Positions 26,212 to 40,376 of a stretch of DNA of 64,000 nt are shown one piece after another; within the stretch, counting starts at the first letter, position 1; each line of letters starts with the position of its first letter. The notes below the pieces were generated by a model that had not been told where the DNA came from, ran no database searches, and saw only the letters and a program-made list of their open reading frames with translations. The stretch lies in the NCBI GenBank assembly GCA_013399305.1, contig VXAI01000015.1, positions 5,352,845 through 5,416,844 on the forward strand, in the 5' to 3' direction. A program made the position numbers and the translations under genes. The DNA is from Rostratula benghalensis (lineage: Eukaryota > Chordata > Aves > Charadriiformes > Rostratulidae).

Positions 26212-29200
26212 CTAATGTTTGCTTAGCATGCCCTCAGTTTTTCTCAAAAGCAAATTGTTACCAAAGTTCAATACGGATAGCCACAATTATAGAACCATCT
26301 GACACAGATACCATGGAATAACACTGTTAGCTCAAAGCTCATACACTGAAAACACCCCACTGCATCAGGTGAACAGCTCCCTTTCCACCTTCTCCAATCC
26401 AGTATCTACTTTTGAAAGCCATTGATCAAGTACTGGATAAAACAAGGAGGAGATTGGCCAGATCCCAACCTAAGTTCCAAAATGATTTACTAGTTGGTTT
26501 TTGTTCCTCTATTGCCAGACCAAACTTATGACTTTTTCTCTTCCATGTTTCAATATAAGAAACTGACATACTGAACATCAGTAGGCAGTCAAATAGAACA
26601 TTTTCTTTATTCTAACCTCATTAACACACTATGTGATGGGGGTTACAAATCTGCATTCACTCCCAATCCACTTTTGAAAGGTCAGCAGATTGGAAGTTAG
26701 TGGCAAACTGATAAAAGCTTTGTATTCTTGAAACGAAAACTTTTCACACAAAAAATACAGGATTTGATAGAGGTCTCAATGAGATGGATTTATAGGCAAG
26801 AGTGAACTTGAGAAAAGGAGAAAAATCCTTTACATGCAGAAGGTTCACAGATGCTTAGAAGGATTTTTTGGTTGAGAATGAAAGGAGAATGAAACATATT
26901 TGGAAACCATCAAAGTTTCTCTACAACACAATGGTCAATCCTCCAGCCAGCGCTGAGCAATTTTTCCCAGGCAAGAAAAGATTCCAGAGGGAGGGAGGGA
27001 TCAAACAGACATCTTTGGTTGGGGCTGATCTCTAATTAACAGCGAGATATATTCAATCTGGGCTGCAATTCTACCAGAAAAGAAATGATGGGTCTTTCAA
27101 ACTAACAATTCATACACTCCAACAAAAAGCTGGTGAATGCAAGCTCATGGGACTGCCACAGAAGAAATAAACAGAAACCAAATAAATTAAAATGAAGCAG
27201 TTTCATAATGCACAGAGATAACAAAGGAACAATGACAGATCCTTAGGTCAAAGCTCTTGTTGTCTCTCACTGAAGCTTAGCAGAGATTTTACTGTTTGTC
27301 AGGGTAGAGCAGATACACAACGCAACAGCCACACAAAAAATTACACCTGTTATAAGCCAGATGACTCAGATACTTGCAGCCACAATTTAGAACAGATAAA
27401 AGCTCTAATATTTAAGCTATTTTTTCAAGTTGTGTATTTTTAAAGCCTACACTTATCAAAGACAGATTCTAGGGCAAATCTCATGCATTTGACTTTGCTC
27501 CACTCTTGCTCTCAGTTGAAATTCTGCTCATTTATTTTCTATGGCTTGATATAATATATGCTCGTTTAAATGCCTCTCATTTCATCACGATACTTCCACC
27601 TTTACTTTTGCTCTATATTTAATTGTGTCAAGGTTTTTCTTTAGCCATTGGAACATTCTTTACGGGAGCGAGTAAATAGGCAAAAATACACAAAAGCATA
27701 AAACATTTCTTAGCAGGAAATAGTATCAACAGTCTCTTCTCTCACTACTCCACATGGGGATCAGATGGAGGTTTCCTCTTAGCCCCACAAGCAAAATGCA
27801 GTTGCAGAGCAGCTCCCATGCAGTTGCCCCACTTGAATGTGCTCTTGTTTCATATGACCATGCATAAACATTTCAGCCCATCTCTCATAACACACCAGTG
27901 CAGCCAACACCTTCCCCATGGCACACAGCCATGGACCTGTGCACCCACCAGAAATGCAGAAACCCAGATCACGAGAAACTTTCTCCTCCCTTCCCCACGT
28001 GCTCACTGACCTGGGCCAGCTTCCTGTGAAGCTCACAGGGGACAGCCAATTTTCTAGTGGAGAAAACTGACTTTAGCCCTTCCATTTCTCTTTCCATTCC
28101 AATGTGAATAATGTTCAGCTGGCACACTCCCTGCAGCATGCAGAAACTGAAGACCCTGGCTCTCTATGGGAAACCATAGGGCGAGAGTAATAATAAGCAG
28201 TTCTGGAAGACAGAGGTAGTCTCCCCAGAGCAAGAGGCTAACCAAGCTACAAGCAGTGTAAGAGGCAGGAGGCACAGGTGAGCCAGACACCACAGAATGC
28301 AGTAGGTGCTGTGCAGCAGAGATGGGCACCACTGCCCTTTAGCACTGGGTACAGGAGGCTGCACAAGGCAAGGAAACCCACAGCACTCTACAACAGGGAT
28401 GGAGGCCAAGAGCAATAGGCTGGTGACCACCGTTTAGCAGGGGTCGGGCAATGCCCCACTACTGCCTGCTGTGCTGCTCTGTGGGAGCCCCAATGCTTTT
28501 ATTCCACACTGAATAACAGAGCGCTCAGGAAACACACTGTGGGACAAACCTCATCCTGCTCATAGCAGGAGGAGACGGGAGAAAGGAGAAATCAATGCCA
28601 ATTCTAGAACCGATATCACCAAGGGACATTTTAGCAGCTCCATTACTGCTCTGCTATTTATAGAGCACCTTGACATGGTAGGGCTTGCCGTGCCTTTGTG
28701 CAATTGCACAACTCTGTCTCTGAAAGTGAACTCTGCTCCTGTGAAAGCCAAGGCCGCCAGGGAAGGAAAGGTGTTGCTTCTTCACTGAGAAGTCAAATAC
28801 AGACAAGCACCTTCCTAGATTACTTGTAGATAAATCAAACTGCATTTGAAAGCAATACTTTTGAGAAGTTGCATTTATAATAAATATTGTGCAGCCATAC
28901 AGACAAGCAAAAGTTACAAAGAAGCAAGAGTACTCTCTGATTTCTGGGAGAAGAAATAAAATTTGCCTCCTAACAAAACGCACCAGATTGTATAGGAGAT
29001 TTAAACACTGACATAGTTCCAGAGCCTAAACAGGACCCCAAACCAAGGCAAAGCTTAAATGCATTTGTGTTTACATTATAGAACTTTCCTCCTCCTCCCC
29101 TCACCCCCCACATCCTTTATGCAGATATTTTCTCTCTCTCAAACAGTGATTTACAGAAAGTTTAAAAGGTATGGGTTTGCCTTTCCTCTGTTTCATTACA

Positions 29201-31061
29201 GTGGCAGCATTCAGTGCCTCTTCTCAGAACTAGTACGAGGACTAGAATATCAGCCTGCTGTAACTCAAACAAAATGAGACACAAATTTTGTCTGAAAGCT
29301 TATATGGGAAGCCATAAACACCGGTAGACAGGGCTGGGCATTGTCCTAGAACCAGCCTGCAACAAAATATGATATCTGAATTTAGCAGCATTTTATGATG
29401 CTGTAGGAACGTCTAAAAAGAAATACTTCATAGGATGGCAGGCCAACACCCCGCCTTTTTAATTCGGCACGTCAGCACCACAGCATCAATCTCCTTACAG
29501 TAACAGAAACGGGACACATTTCCAGCTTTCTGGTGTGCAACAAAGTGACTAATAAATCACCTGATCCTTTAATAAGCACTCCAGCAAGAATCAAAAGATG
29601 GCAGAACATTAGATCAGAAGGTGGGTTAGTTCTAATTATGTTACAAAAGGGAGCAAGAGTTGAAGAAATGTAAATGGAGGCCAAATAAGCATCCCCAAAT
29701 CCCAGTGCTATTTCAAAGGCTGAAAATAGTCTGTTTCTCAAACTACTGCAGCACTGGGGGCATGGAAGGAAGACGTATGGAGGTAACATGGTTTTGGACA
29801 TGACTTGAGATATTTAGCTTGAATTTCTAGAGTAACTTTTACCTGTTAACAGTTTTTCAGCAGGTGCTTTTCCCCTTTTAAAACACTTTTTGGACCAGCC
29901 AAATACCAAGACCACGAGAGCAACAGGTCAAGTCGCAAAATCTCACCACTCCCATTTTATGCCAAAACCTCTCTCTCTCCAGGCTGGGCAATAGCCTCAC
30001 AGCCCAGTTCATCCTGCAAACTCTGAGAGTGCAGATGGAAAAGAAACACCCTTCTGATGTTTCTGAAGATCTGAGAGAGAGAGGAAGCCACTGTGCACAT
30101 AACCAACCATGCAATGGTGGCATTAGAGAGATGCCCCTTCCTGGTCCTTACTCTGACCAGACCAAATGAAAATTCATTTCTGTTGTCTTGATAATTTTTA
30201 ACCATAAAATTATCCATCACTTCTGTTTTTAATCTCATTTGACCCTGAACTGATGCCATAAATAGCAGCACAAGACTAAGGCACATATAAAGCCACAGCT
30301 GTGGGTCAGAGTGTGCAATAAAAATCCACCACTCATGTAACTCAATATTTCAACCAAGCTACATTTCTTAGATTTCATACATTTTAATAAGTAAAACAAG
30401 TATCCTACTAAAAGGTAGTGGAGGCAGTGACAGGTCAGCATTAAAAACTAATGCGTCTGTGTTAACGTGCAGCAAGAGGAAAGTATTTAAAATTCATTAT
30501 TTTGTAACTAAAAAAGAAAATAACTCCTGTTACAGCATAAATCCAAATTTCCCATCTAATTCGTCCCTTTACTTTAGCTAGCTACTTCCAACTATGGAAG
30601 CCAAGTCTTCCATAAGCCCTCAGTAATTCTGAAGTTGGAGGTAAGAGGAACAAGAAGTGTTTAAAATTGCAACTTTTCCAATATCCTTTTTCTCTGAAAA
30701 CATAGAAAAACACCAATCCTGCACCTGGGGAAAAACTGTGAAAATGATAAAATTCATCTTTCCTGCAGCATCATCAGAATTGCAGCATAAGATCATACAG
30801 ACACTCCTCTTTGTAAAAGAGGAATAATTTCAAGTAATGTGGTGCCAGTATGTACTATGATGTTATCCGTGACTCATACAGAGGCAATCAATGGCTTGTC
30901 TGTGCAGCAGAAAAATCACCAGCCCTTCCCACCAGCCCTCACCAAAGACCATAAAGACCAAACTACACATGTACATTATTCCACTATAAAAATGGCTCTA
31001 TTCATAATAATTATTTTGCTCTAGAAATGCGGGCATTATCCTTGAATAAAAACACGCTGTA

Positions 31062-31102
31062 TCCCAGAATAGGGTGTCTACACAAGGAAAGCTATTCTGG
31101 GA
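31062..31102. repeat. Inverted repeat, 11-bp arms around a 19-nt loop
   Basis: TCCCAGAATAG (31062-31072) and CTATTCTGGGA (31092-31102) are exact reverse complements. The stem is too short for a microRNA precursor. It could be a remnant of a small transposon's terminal inverted repeats or a paired binding site. Confidence 0.55.
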
Positions 31103-31120
31103 CTGATAAATTACAGGAGA

Positions 31121-31144
31121 ATAATTAATTAATAAATAAATAAT
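31121..31144. repeat. (AATA)n / TTAATTAA low-complexity tract
   Basis: ATAATTAATTAATAAATAAATAA, an AT-only tetranucleotide tract 20 bp after the 31062 inverted repeat. Confidence 0.85.
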
Positions 31145-32017
31145 TCTGGACCAGCTGAGTAGGTCACTTTCTCTCATACATACAAGGGGTAAGGCCTGCT
31201 GGTCTTTAGGGACCCCAGCCGGGAGAGGTTATGCAAGGTGCTTTGGCCTGGCTACAAGCAGGGAAACTCTGACTCTTAATCCTGGCAGCAGGAAAATGAG
31301 GAGATGATTACAGTGTGAAAATCTACCACGAATTTAGACCTCATTTGAGCACCGTGAGTAGGATAAGTTTGGGCTGTGTGAGGATTCAAGAAGCCTAGAT
31401 GAACACCCACCTCATGCTCTCCCTGACTCATTCAAAATTTAATAAAATAACTATGAAAGGAGGATGTCACTGTTTACTTCCCACATTCAGAGTCCATCCT
31501 GTGACTCATGTCCTCAGTTTTACATTAGGGAGGAAAAGGAGGAGAAAAACCCTCAACAGTCCCAGTGAGGAACAACTTCCATCACCTACCACTCAAAAAC
31601 AAGCCTTACTCTTTTAGTACTTGAGGAAGTTATACAGTGAACCACACTGGCACAGAAAAAAAACCCCACCATAATAACAGTCTTCTCAACTGTAATAGAG
31701 TAATTTGAAGATAAAAATGACAGTGAGATAGATCTAAGAAGAGTTCCCAAAACTTTATAACATTAAATCAGGCCAGAAGCTGTCAACATATAAAAAATTG
31801 TAGCATGAGGAAAGATTATAGGATCCCTTTAAGCCTTTCTCATTCTCTCTTCTAATCCTTGTTTGATGTAAGAATAGAACTTGATGTAGGGACTCAGAAC
31901 CCGTTTACAGTCCTTACATTCAGTCTTGATTACACATCTGTGGACACAGAGATTCACTTTGCAAAACATTGCTAGTTGGGCAGCTTGTTTTGAAAGACAA
32001 GATAAAGGATGCCATTT

Positions 32018-32033
32018 AAAAAAAAAAAAAAAA
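32018..32033. repeat. Poly(A) tract
   Basis: Sixteen A bases; no recognisable retroelement in front. Confidence 0.9.
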
Positions 32034-35000
32034 GAGTCTATTTAATCCAACCATCTAAAACTGAAGAGAGGCTAATTAACTTTTGTAGGCTTGGGACAAT
32101 GTCTCACGTACTTATCTTCAAATGTTTCAGTCAAACTTCTGTTACCCAAGCTTCACTGCAGCTATACATTCTAGCCACCCTCCACGAAGTCAGTCCATCT
32201 CATTTTAGATGGGTATCTAAAAGCAGCACATATTTCAGCCTTCCCTCAGTAAATCACAGAAAAGGCTATCTCAGAATGCATTCATCCTCTCCTAAACACT
32301 TATATCTTAGGGGTGATCAATCACTCCTGGGAGGAGCCTATTTCTGTCTGCTAACTTTATTGCTAAAGGTGGCCAGTGCAGACCTGCATGCTGGAGGTTT
32401 AGGCGTCTATGGGCAGAGGAGTCAGATGTGATGGCTTACTTTTCACTAGAGCTTCTCTTCCCACACTACATGTCTATGTTTGCCCATCACTCTGCTTCCA
32501 AAACACTTCAAAGTGACACCTTATAAATCTTTTGTCTACTAAAATACTTTTTTTTTCAGTGCAAAATTAAACCACGTATATGAACGAAACCCCTGATCAG
32601 GCTGCAAGTTCAGTAATAAATTGTAATACTGTGTTCCAAAGCTAGTCAAGTGCTTTGTCTGCTTACCATTGCCAAAAAAATTAAGTTGGATGTGGAAGTA
32701 CTTACTACAGTTTTTAGCTTGCATGCATTTTGCACAGTCACCCGAACTGAAAGACATACATACAGCAAGGCCACCTACAGATAGTAATAAAACCGTACTG
32801 TCTGAAAGGCTGCCTATAAATCTTATTAAAGTAATCCCTTCCCTGAACCCAGATTATTACATTCACCTTTATGGTGGAATAAAAATTAATTTTCTCAGCT
32901 ATAATAAGTGTATGATAAGAAGGCCTCACTTGGGACTAAATAAAGATTATAATTAACTCCAACTGAATAAATCTAAATTTAGCTTGGACTAGCAATTTGT
33001 TTTCATACATTTTCCTCTACGACTGAGTGAATAGGTACGGCAGGATTAGCATCCCGTGCCAGTTCCAGCTCTGCTGGCACAGAAAGGAGTGAGGCAGAGT
33101 GTAATCCAATACCCAAAAGGGCTGAAGATTAATTCAGGGTTCTCTATCAGCGGAAGTTTGGAAAACTGGAATAAAACAAAAAGGCTCAAAACTGCCATTA
33201 CTCCAGCAAGGAAAGCATGTGAAGTGTTGGACTCCAGAGAGAATAGTGCTCGCTGCACTCCCTAAATCAGCATTATGCAAAGACAGAACCCCTGCCACGG
33301 GCTGCTGAGAGCACATTTAGGGAAGCATTGCCTGATCTTGCTCTGTCATACTGAGTATCTGCTTTTGGGTGCTACCCGAAATGGGCTGCTCTGCCATATG
33401 GATCTGTGCTCTGACCTGCTACGGCCATTCTTAATTTGCTCTCCCTCATCTGCAACACTTCCAAGGTGATACCCAAAGCAATTGCCAAATAAGAAGACAC
33501 AACATTACACCAGCACATGCAAGCACACAAACAAAATGGGGTAAAATAAATGTAGCAAATACGCAAAGTTTACCCTGATTTTCTTATTTAGTTGAAAATA
33601 AAAACCCTTATAGCAGCGCTATACCCAGCAGATTAGAGATTTTTTTTTCCAAGAAAAAATGAGGCTCTACTTATAAGAAGGTGAGGAACTGCTGCATTAA
33701 GCCACTGCCTCATTATTTGCCATTCTCTGGGAAGATGATTGTTAACAACTTTATTACTGGGAAGGAGGAGTTCAGGCTTGTTTATCAAAACAGAGCATAT
33801 TATTTATCCTTGCCAGGGAATAGCATGCAACCCAATCAATAAAGCTACTCTGCTTCCTCCTCTGATTGCCATGCTAGCCCATACAAACATCGGATTTGCC
33901 TGCTAAGAAGATTTTATCAGGCATAAGCTACAGCTGAGCCATCATCATTACAGCAGAATGGTTCTCCAAGCAGATAGGTTTATTTCTGAAGATGAGAGTT
34001 CTTTTAGCTTAAAAGTGACACAGTCTGAAACCAAACCAAATTGTTATTTAGGATTAAATCAGAGTACATATGGATGAAATAAAAGTACGCATCTAATACA
34101 CTACAGCATTATAACAACTTAAATTCATGTCTCGTGAGGGTTTAACTTACCTAGACAGGACACCCTTCTGCTGCCCTGACATCATTTCTTTAAGAACTAC
34201 CAGACTTGAGCACAATTCCTACCCAAACATGAAATTGCCCAAAATTATGTTGTCCAAATCTGAGCCATGTAAATTTCTCCTGAATCATTAACACTGGCTG
34301 TTACAGTGAATTTGTTCAGTGCTTCTAAGCCAAAGATAGAGCACCTGTATAGGTTTTATAAACTGGAAATTTTATTCTTGCATGGAGAACAGAGATCCCC
34401 TTTCCTCCAAATGCAAAGGTCTGTAAAGACCTGAGACACAAGACATTAAACCTCTGACATCTGTAACTGTAGGAATGCTGTCTTAGGTAAGTTTTAGAGG
34501 CTTTTATTGCTCCCTCTGAACCCTGTACAGTAGGAAACATAGTAACTAAGACACCTGGTTGTAAGGCTGAAGTAATAGAAAGAATAGTCACAATAAAAAA
34601 AATTTTGAAACTCTCTAAACATCCCTAAAATAGCTTTTCTTGAAACATGCTGGGATGGTTTCACCATCTGTAAGTAACGTGCCCATCCCTACAACCCATA
34701 AAATCTTTATGTCATCATGTATTTTATTTATTCATCTCTGCACATACATGTTTCTGGCCAAAGTCTTCGTTGTTAAAAACATTTATTCAAATGCGCCAGA
34801 CAGAAAAACCTAGAAGTTAGATAAAATATACTCCCATAGTACTACCTCTATGTTGTGCAGAAGCACTATGTGGCCCCATCCACAGACTGTACAAAGCACA
34901 GGATAATGGTGCTCCTAAGCCAGATGTCCATGGCCTCCCAAGCCAGTGAGTTCTAGCCCAGATCTTTTGGGTGTACAATACTCTCTCCATGAAGAAGAAG

Positions 35001-35164
35001 GGGATCATTCCAGTGGGTGAAGGACACAGAACAAATACTGAGGGTGAACCTATAGAGAAAAAGTGTGAGCATGAAGAGAGCATGGGGACACTGAATACTC
35101 CCTCTCCAAAACACAAGCAGCAATGAGATGAGACATTCACACAGTTTCTCCTTTGAGTCTTCAT

Positions 35165-35190
35165 CACTTGTCTTCAAGTGTCTTCACTTG
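35165..35190. promoter_or_regulatory. Three CACTTG/CAAGTG sites in 10-bp phase
   Basis: CACTTG (35165-35170), CAAGTG (35175-35180) and CACTTG (35185-35190) start exactly 10 bp apart, alternating orientation and separated by TCTT-type spacers. The middle one is in TCAAGTG, the NKX2-type consensus; all three are also E-box cores. Helical spacing would place them on one face of the DNA. It could equally be a chance short tandem duplication. Confidence 0.5.
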
Positions 35191-36961
35191 TCTCCAGCTC
35201 CTGCCTCCTCTGACAGAGGCAATACAGGTATTTGCAGAGCTAAGGTCTTCCAATCCAGACTAATTCCCTGAGTGCTAGATGGGAATTTTCCTCCGTGTCA
35301 CACTCAGCACAGCCAAGGCCACCTTGGTGTGACTGACAAAGCTGCTTTAACTGCCCAAACCTCAGCACAGGGAGGTGACTTTTCTCATTTAATGTTGCTG
35401 CTGCAATCGCTCAGGTTGCTCTGCCAATCACCGGCTGATCACTGGTCTAACTTGCCGTTGTAGTTTTGATCAGAGGTATTGATATGGCAGCTAGAAGTTA
35501 CAGGCTGCTCCTGGCAAGTTTCTCTGCATTTCCTGTACAACAGAAATGGGGAACTGTCCTGCCAGTTACAATTAGAGGCATTAGCACAGCAGCTAAAGGT
35601 CATGAATTCTTCAGCTGGAAGAATTGAATGACAGAGTCACTATTGCAAGATAAACTGGAGTTTAAACACACCTGATTAACCAAGGAGAGTTTCTATTCTG
35701 ATTACCTGGAGGGGAGATATGATCACTAAGGCTGTACACACACAAAGGTTTTGCACAACCTGCTGCTCGGTGAGTGGAAACCTCATAAACACCACAGCCC
35801 ACCTCAAAGTGCCTTCCCCAGGCGTGCGCAGCATTTGGCATTTCCTAAAACCTCCTTCTCCATTTCAGACTTCTCTGAGCTCTTCTCAGCTGGAGGTAGA
35901 GATGCCAAAACCAACCCGGAAAATCAGGATACCACCAACCCAGGAAGAGCGATTTGCACACCCAGACAGAACACATTTGCTGTGGGGGCAGTGAGCAGGC
36001 ACAGCCACCTCGGGTGAAGCTAAGCAAGGTGACAGTCCCAGTGGCAGCAGCAGGGTTGCTGGACCTCTTGCCCAGCTCCCCACCGCATAGCACCAGTCCT
36101 GGCACTGCTCCTTACCCCAGTGCAGAGACAGTGCTTCCAGCTGCCAGCATTGCAAACCCCTGTGCATCCCTCCTGAGACCTGATAAATCAGGTGTGTCAC
36201 AGCTACTGGAGGTGCTCATTGCTAACAGGGAGGTTAGGAGAGGGCTCCCTACTACTGTTATCCAAAGCAAAACTCATTTTCCCTCAGTGATATTTCATAA
36301 ACAACAGAAAATGAATGTGTATGGGAGTGTGTAGATATATTTTCCAAGCAACAGAAAGGCCTTATAAGGCAAATACATTCACTAAGGGCACCAAGTGATT
36401 GCAAAGGTAAATCTCTTAAATATATGCTCTAAACTATTAGCCAACTGTGAAATATTTGTATTCAGTGTCAAAGTATCTATGTCACACAAAGCCAAGAGAC
36501 TGACAGGAGAAAGGCCAGGATTTATGTTAGCTGGGGTCTATCTGTCATGGAGATAGGAAAGCTGAGAGAGAATCCTTTTATTAAAATCACTCTCCTGCTG
36601 TAGATATTGATCTAAGCAGCTAAGGTTGAATAGCAAAGTGCATACCCATCTCTCACAAAGTTACTCACTGGTACAGCAGTAGGGGATGGGGACAACTGCT
36701 CTCACAACCCCAGCAAATGGCATCCCAAAAAGCAGACAGAGAGACAGCAGCACTGGTATAAAGAACATGTGACGATGCCACGGCACAGCTGTCTTCCAGC
36801 AACCAGAAAGTCCCTCTGAACTTCACTTTCCAAATCTTCAGGAAGTTAACTTAGTTCACCAAATCACTAATGCAGGTTGCTGTTAGTCACAGAATGAGTT
36901 CACCATTGAAATAATACAGAGAAACACAGTTCTGACTGCATTGCTTGCATTCCTATTTTAA

Positions 36962-36977
36962 GGGGGGGGGAGGGGGG
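36962..36977. repeat. G9-A-G6 homopurine run
   Basis: Nine G, one A, six G on the plus strand (C-run on the transcribed message strand). Could form G-quadruplex or triplex structure and is a likely sequencing trouble spot. Confidence 0.9.
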
Positions 36978-39119
36978 AAGCCACGTCAAAAGAATCTTTT
37001 TGTAAATCTGCTTCAGCATTTTCAATTTTTCCTCTAACCAGTAGTAGCTTGGATCCAAACTTGTGCCCCAGTTTGGGCTGACCCGTCCCTGGCAGTTCTC
37101 CTTCAGCCCCTGGAGTCTTTCTCTTTGCAAACCCCAGCTTGTGACTGCAGCCAATGACCACGAGTTATTACACCTAAAGATAAAATGAAACAGAGTAACT
37201 TGAAGCTCTATAAACTACAGATTTGCTGCATTCCTGCATCCACAGGTTACACAGGTACCTCATTTTATAGCACTTCTGATTCTCCCCATGGAAGCTTCTG
37301 CCTTTGGCAATACTGAAAAATTCTTTACATGAGCCAGAAATTACAGGATATTAAAATGCTGGCAGCAGATTCTCCAAAGGCGTTGTCAGAATGAGGTAAG
37401 GTTGGTCCAAAGCCTTTCTCCAGAGCAATGGGCTTTCACTGGATTCTCCATCCTGTTGTTTTGAAGCTCTTGGTGGAAACGAGCTCCACATCAATGGGCC
37501 CAAACAGCCGCAGGAAACCACAAAAGCAGCTTACAATAAAATCCCTGTAAAGTTATTAAGAACACAGATATGTCTTGAATGCACAGAAAATCCTCTGTCT
37601 TACCAGCACTCATCCATATCCCACTGTGACTGTAATCCCAGGAAGAGTTTATGCCATGCACAGCCCCACTGGCAGACTGCAGTAAAACAAAACAGGATGC
37701 AGAGACACGCAAAGGAAAATCCTGAGTCCACCACCAGCCTCAGAGCTCTGCCTGGGCACTGGGAGCAATTCTCATTTCACTCGCCATTACTGTTGGATTT
37801 CTCACCTGGATAGAACCCTGACTACAAATGCTGATTTTGGGACTGCTTGCAATGCAGATAGTTAAATTCCTGATTAAATATTTGCAGTGTTTAGGTCGGT
37901 GCAAAGCAAGCTTTCACTTCGGTTTCCCCACTGAACTCCAGAGATGCAGGGTGTTGCCTCCAGCAAGATTTGTGTCCCCATCCTGCAAACTCATACACAT
38001 ATATATAACTTCAAGTGTGCGTGCAGCCTCACTAAGTCAAGGAGTTTTCCCACTGGGAAATTTAAGAACAAGCTGCAAGGTTTCAGGAGGAAACCTGAGA
38101 GGCCACCCAGCCTTTTAGCTGGTTTGGAAAAAACTTCATGGCTTTACAGATTCACCACTATTAGTTCAGGGATGTCTGTGCCTTTTTTCTTAATCTTTAA
38201 CCTGCACTTTGCATTCCAAACAATATTACGCTAACCAGACTCCCAAAGCAATATGTGCTCTCTGGTTCCCACGGGAGCAACCATGCAGGCCTAGTTCTGA
38301 AGTTCAGACATCATTAAGTTATCAATTTATATCTGCCTCTCAAGGAACAGCATATGAAAACATGAATCTTTCCTTTCTAAGGAAGCTTTTTTTTCCCCGC
38401 CCAAAATACCCAGAAAAAAAGTTTCTATTTTCTCTCAGATTCCTTTACTTAATTCAACATTTTATTTTGGGAATGACAACAGCCTCGAGCAACTCCATTA
38501 ATTTGTTACAGAGTAAAAGAGCTTTGCATTCCTGGGGTGATTGCTGACCTCCCCCCCTGCTCCCTTGCTTATTGAAACAGTCCTGCCCAAGCACATCCCG
38601 GTACCAGAACAAAGCCTAATTTTTCAAGCTTGACTGCATTATTTTACGTTATGAATGCACATTTGACATATTTTACAAATTCACGGCAGATGCTGTCAGA
38701 AAGGACAAAATAACCATCCCCCGGTACCGCTTTTCTTTTACTACAGCGATCAAAGGTTGCAGCTTGTCATTCACACGTGGAGAACGGCTCCTCCTGGGGA
38801 GAGGAGAAGGAGCCTGCAGCCTCACCCAGGACTTCTAGGGTGTTTGTTTCTCTGTCTGTTGCCGATTAGCAATTTAGAGTTCGATCTTCTAAGCACAAGG
38901 AAAATTCCCAATAGCTCCGGAGGAGGCAGTTCAAGGAGATCTTGTCAAAATATTGGTGTGTAAAGAAAGTGAAACCTTATTATGGCTTTCATACTGTGAT
39001 GCACCAAATACGGTTATCTTGCTCACAGATAATTATTAACTTACAGGCAAAGAATAAAACTCTCAAGCAAAAAACAAAGTCGGATGAGGTCAAACTTGCT
39101 GTGTGGTTCACTTGTGTTA

Positions 39120-39400
39120 ATATGTTAAGGTAATAAAAGATAATGAGCATTAGCTGACAGCATTTTCAAACTCTTCAAGAGTCAAGAGAAGTAAATTAGA
39201 TCAGATTTGAGATTGCCTGAGAAGGCAAAAAGCTGCATCTAATTCTTTTCTCAATGACAGGGCAATTATACAATTGAGAAAACATCCCAGACCATCACTA
39301 TCATAGTCCCGCCCAGCATACTAGTTAGGAAACTCCAGATTATAATCAAATTATTAGTTCAAGATGATGATTAATTTAGGATTAGTCTGGGCCAGTGCTT
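39120..39400. promoter_or_regulatory. Conserved-noncoding-element-like AT-rich stretch
   Basis: Complex AT-rich sequence without repeats, carrying many TAAT and GATTA cores (agataatgagcattagctga, gcaattatacaattgag, tataatcaaattattagttc, gatgattaatttagg). It fits the look of developmental enhancers in long introns of neural genes. Function is inferred. Confidence 0.25.
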
Positions 39401-40351
39401 CAACCAGAAAAAATGCTTACGTACCAGAATAAACTACCCCAAGGGTAGGAATTGGATGCACACTAATTTATAGGAGTGTTTCCCAATTTGGCTTATTACC
39501 TCTGAACTGAAACAATTCATTTATAGTAACTTGTAGCATCTTGGGAAAAAGATGTGACTGAGAATTGAGAGATCTGGAACACCTGGGAACAACCTTTCCA
39601 CACCAGGAACGTTTATGTGTAGGATTAACCTGTAGTAGGAGCTGTCAGCTATTTCAGGGAAAATGAGCCATTAAAGAAATCAGAACCATATTTGGACCAG
39701 TAATAATTTAGTGCAGAGGTTAGAAATACAAACAGCTGCCCCCTGCTTCTCTGCACCACTTCCCACATTGCCTCAAGTCAGCAGGCCCATTTTCTGGCTG
39801 GACTAAAACCCTGTAAATCCAGCGTGACCTCATCAACCCCAATGTCACCCTATGTGCCTCTGAAGGCATAGCCTGTTCCACTCCTGCCAAAGGCAGAAGC
39901 GTTGCTCCCACCCTAGACCCTGCAAACTCACACCTACAACTGCCTGGGCTCAGCAGAGAGGCAGCCCAGGGTTTTGTACATGTATAACAGCCAGCAGTCA
40001 CGCATGGGCACAGCCCAGCATTTGTGCATGCTGAGGATACAGCTCCATCACAGCTCAATGTCAGCATCTGTGCACACGCAGCTGCAGTAACAAGCAGTGA
40101 GAGGGAGCAGCTAAAAAGCCACGTTTACCTTCTGCTTAGTGGCATCTCCTATAAGCCTCTGCGAGGAAACATCACCAGTGCAGTTCAAGTTTCAGTCAAC
40201 TCAAGTTCAAGTCATATCTTATTATATCCAGTACTGGTCACCTACCCATAGCCTAGAGAACAAAATTCTGCAGGAACTCAGCGTACAGGTCACTTCAGCA
40301 CTGTTGTGTCTGGCATTTTATAACTACAGCTGAACACATAATTCACACTGC

Positions 40352-40376
40352 ATAATTTATCCACAGGATAAATTAT
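40352..40376. promoter_or_regulatory. Perfect inverted repeat with paired GATA cores
   Basis: ATAATTTATCC and its exact reverse complement GGATAAATTAT are separated by only ACA: an 11-bp arm each side. The inner ends give TTATCC-ACA-GGATAA, that is two GATA-type cores in inverted orientation, and the outer parts give AATTTA. As DNA it is a dyad-symmetric binding site candidate; as RNA it would be a small AU-rich hairpin. Confidence 0.6.

Noticed and set aside
35954..36334. 126-codon plus-strand frame opposite 86- and 104-codon minus frames
   Set aside because: Locally GC-richer sequence gives open frames on both strands; no motif or splice context.
36880..36930. 'cacagaatgag' as a reverse CR1 3' end
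   Set aside because: Only the first 8 bases fit; the conserved continuation of CR1 is absent.
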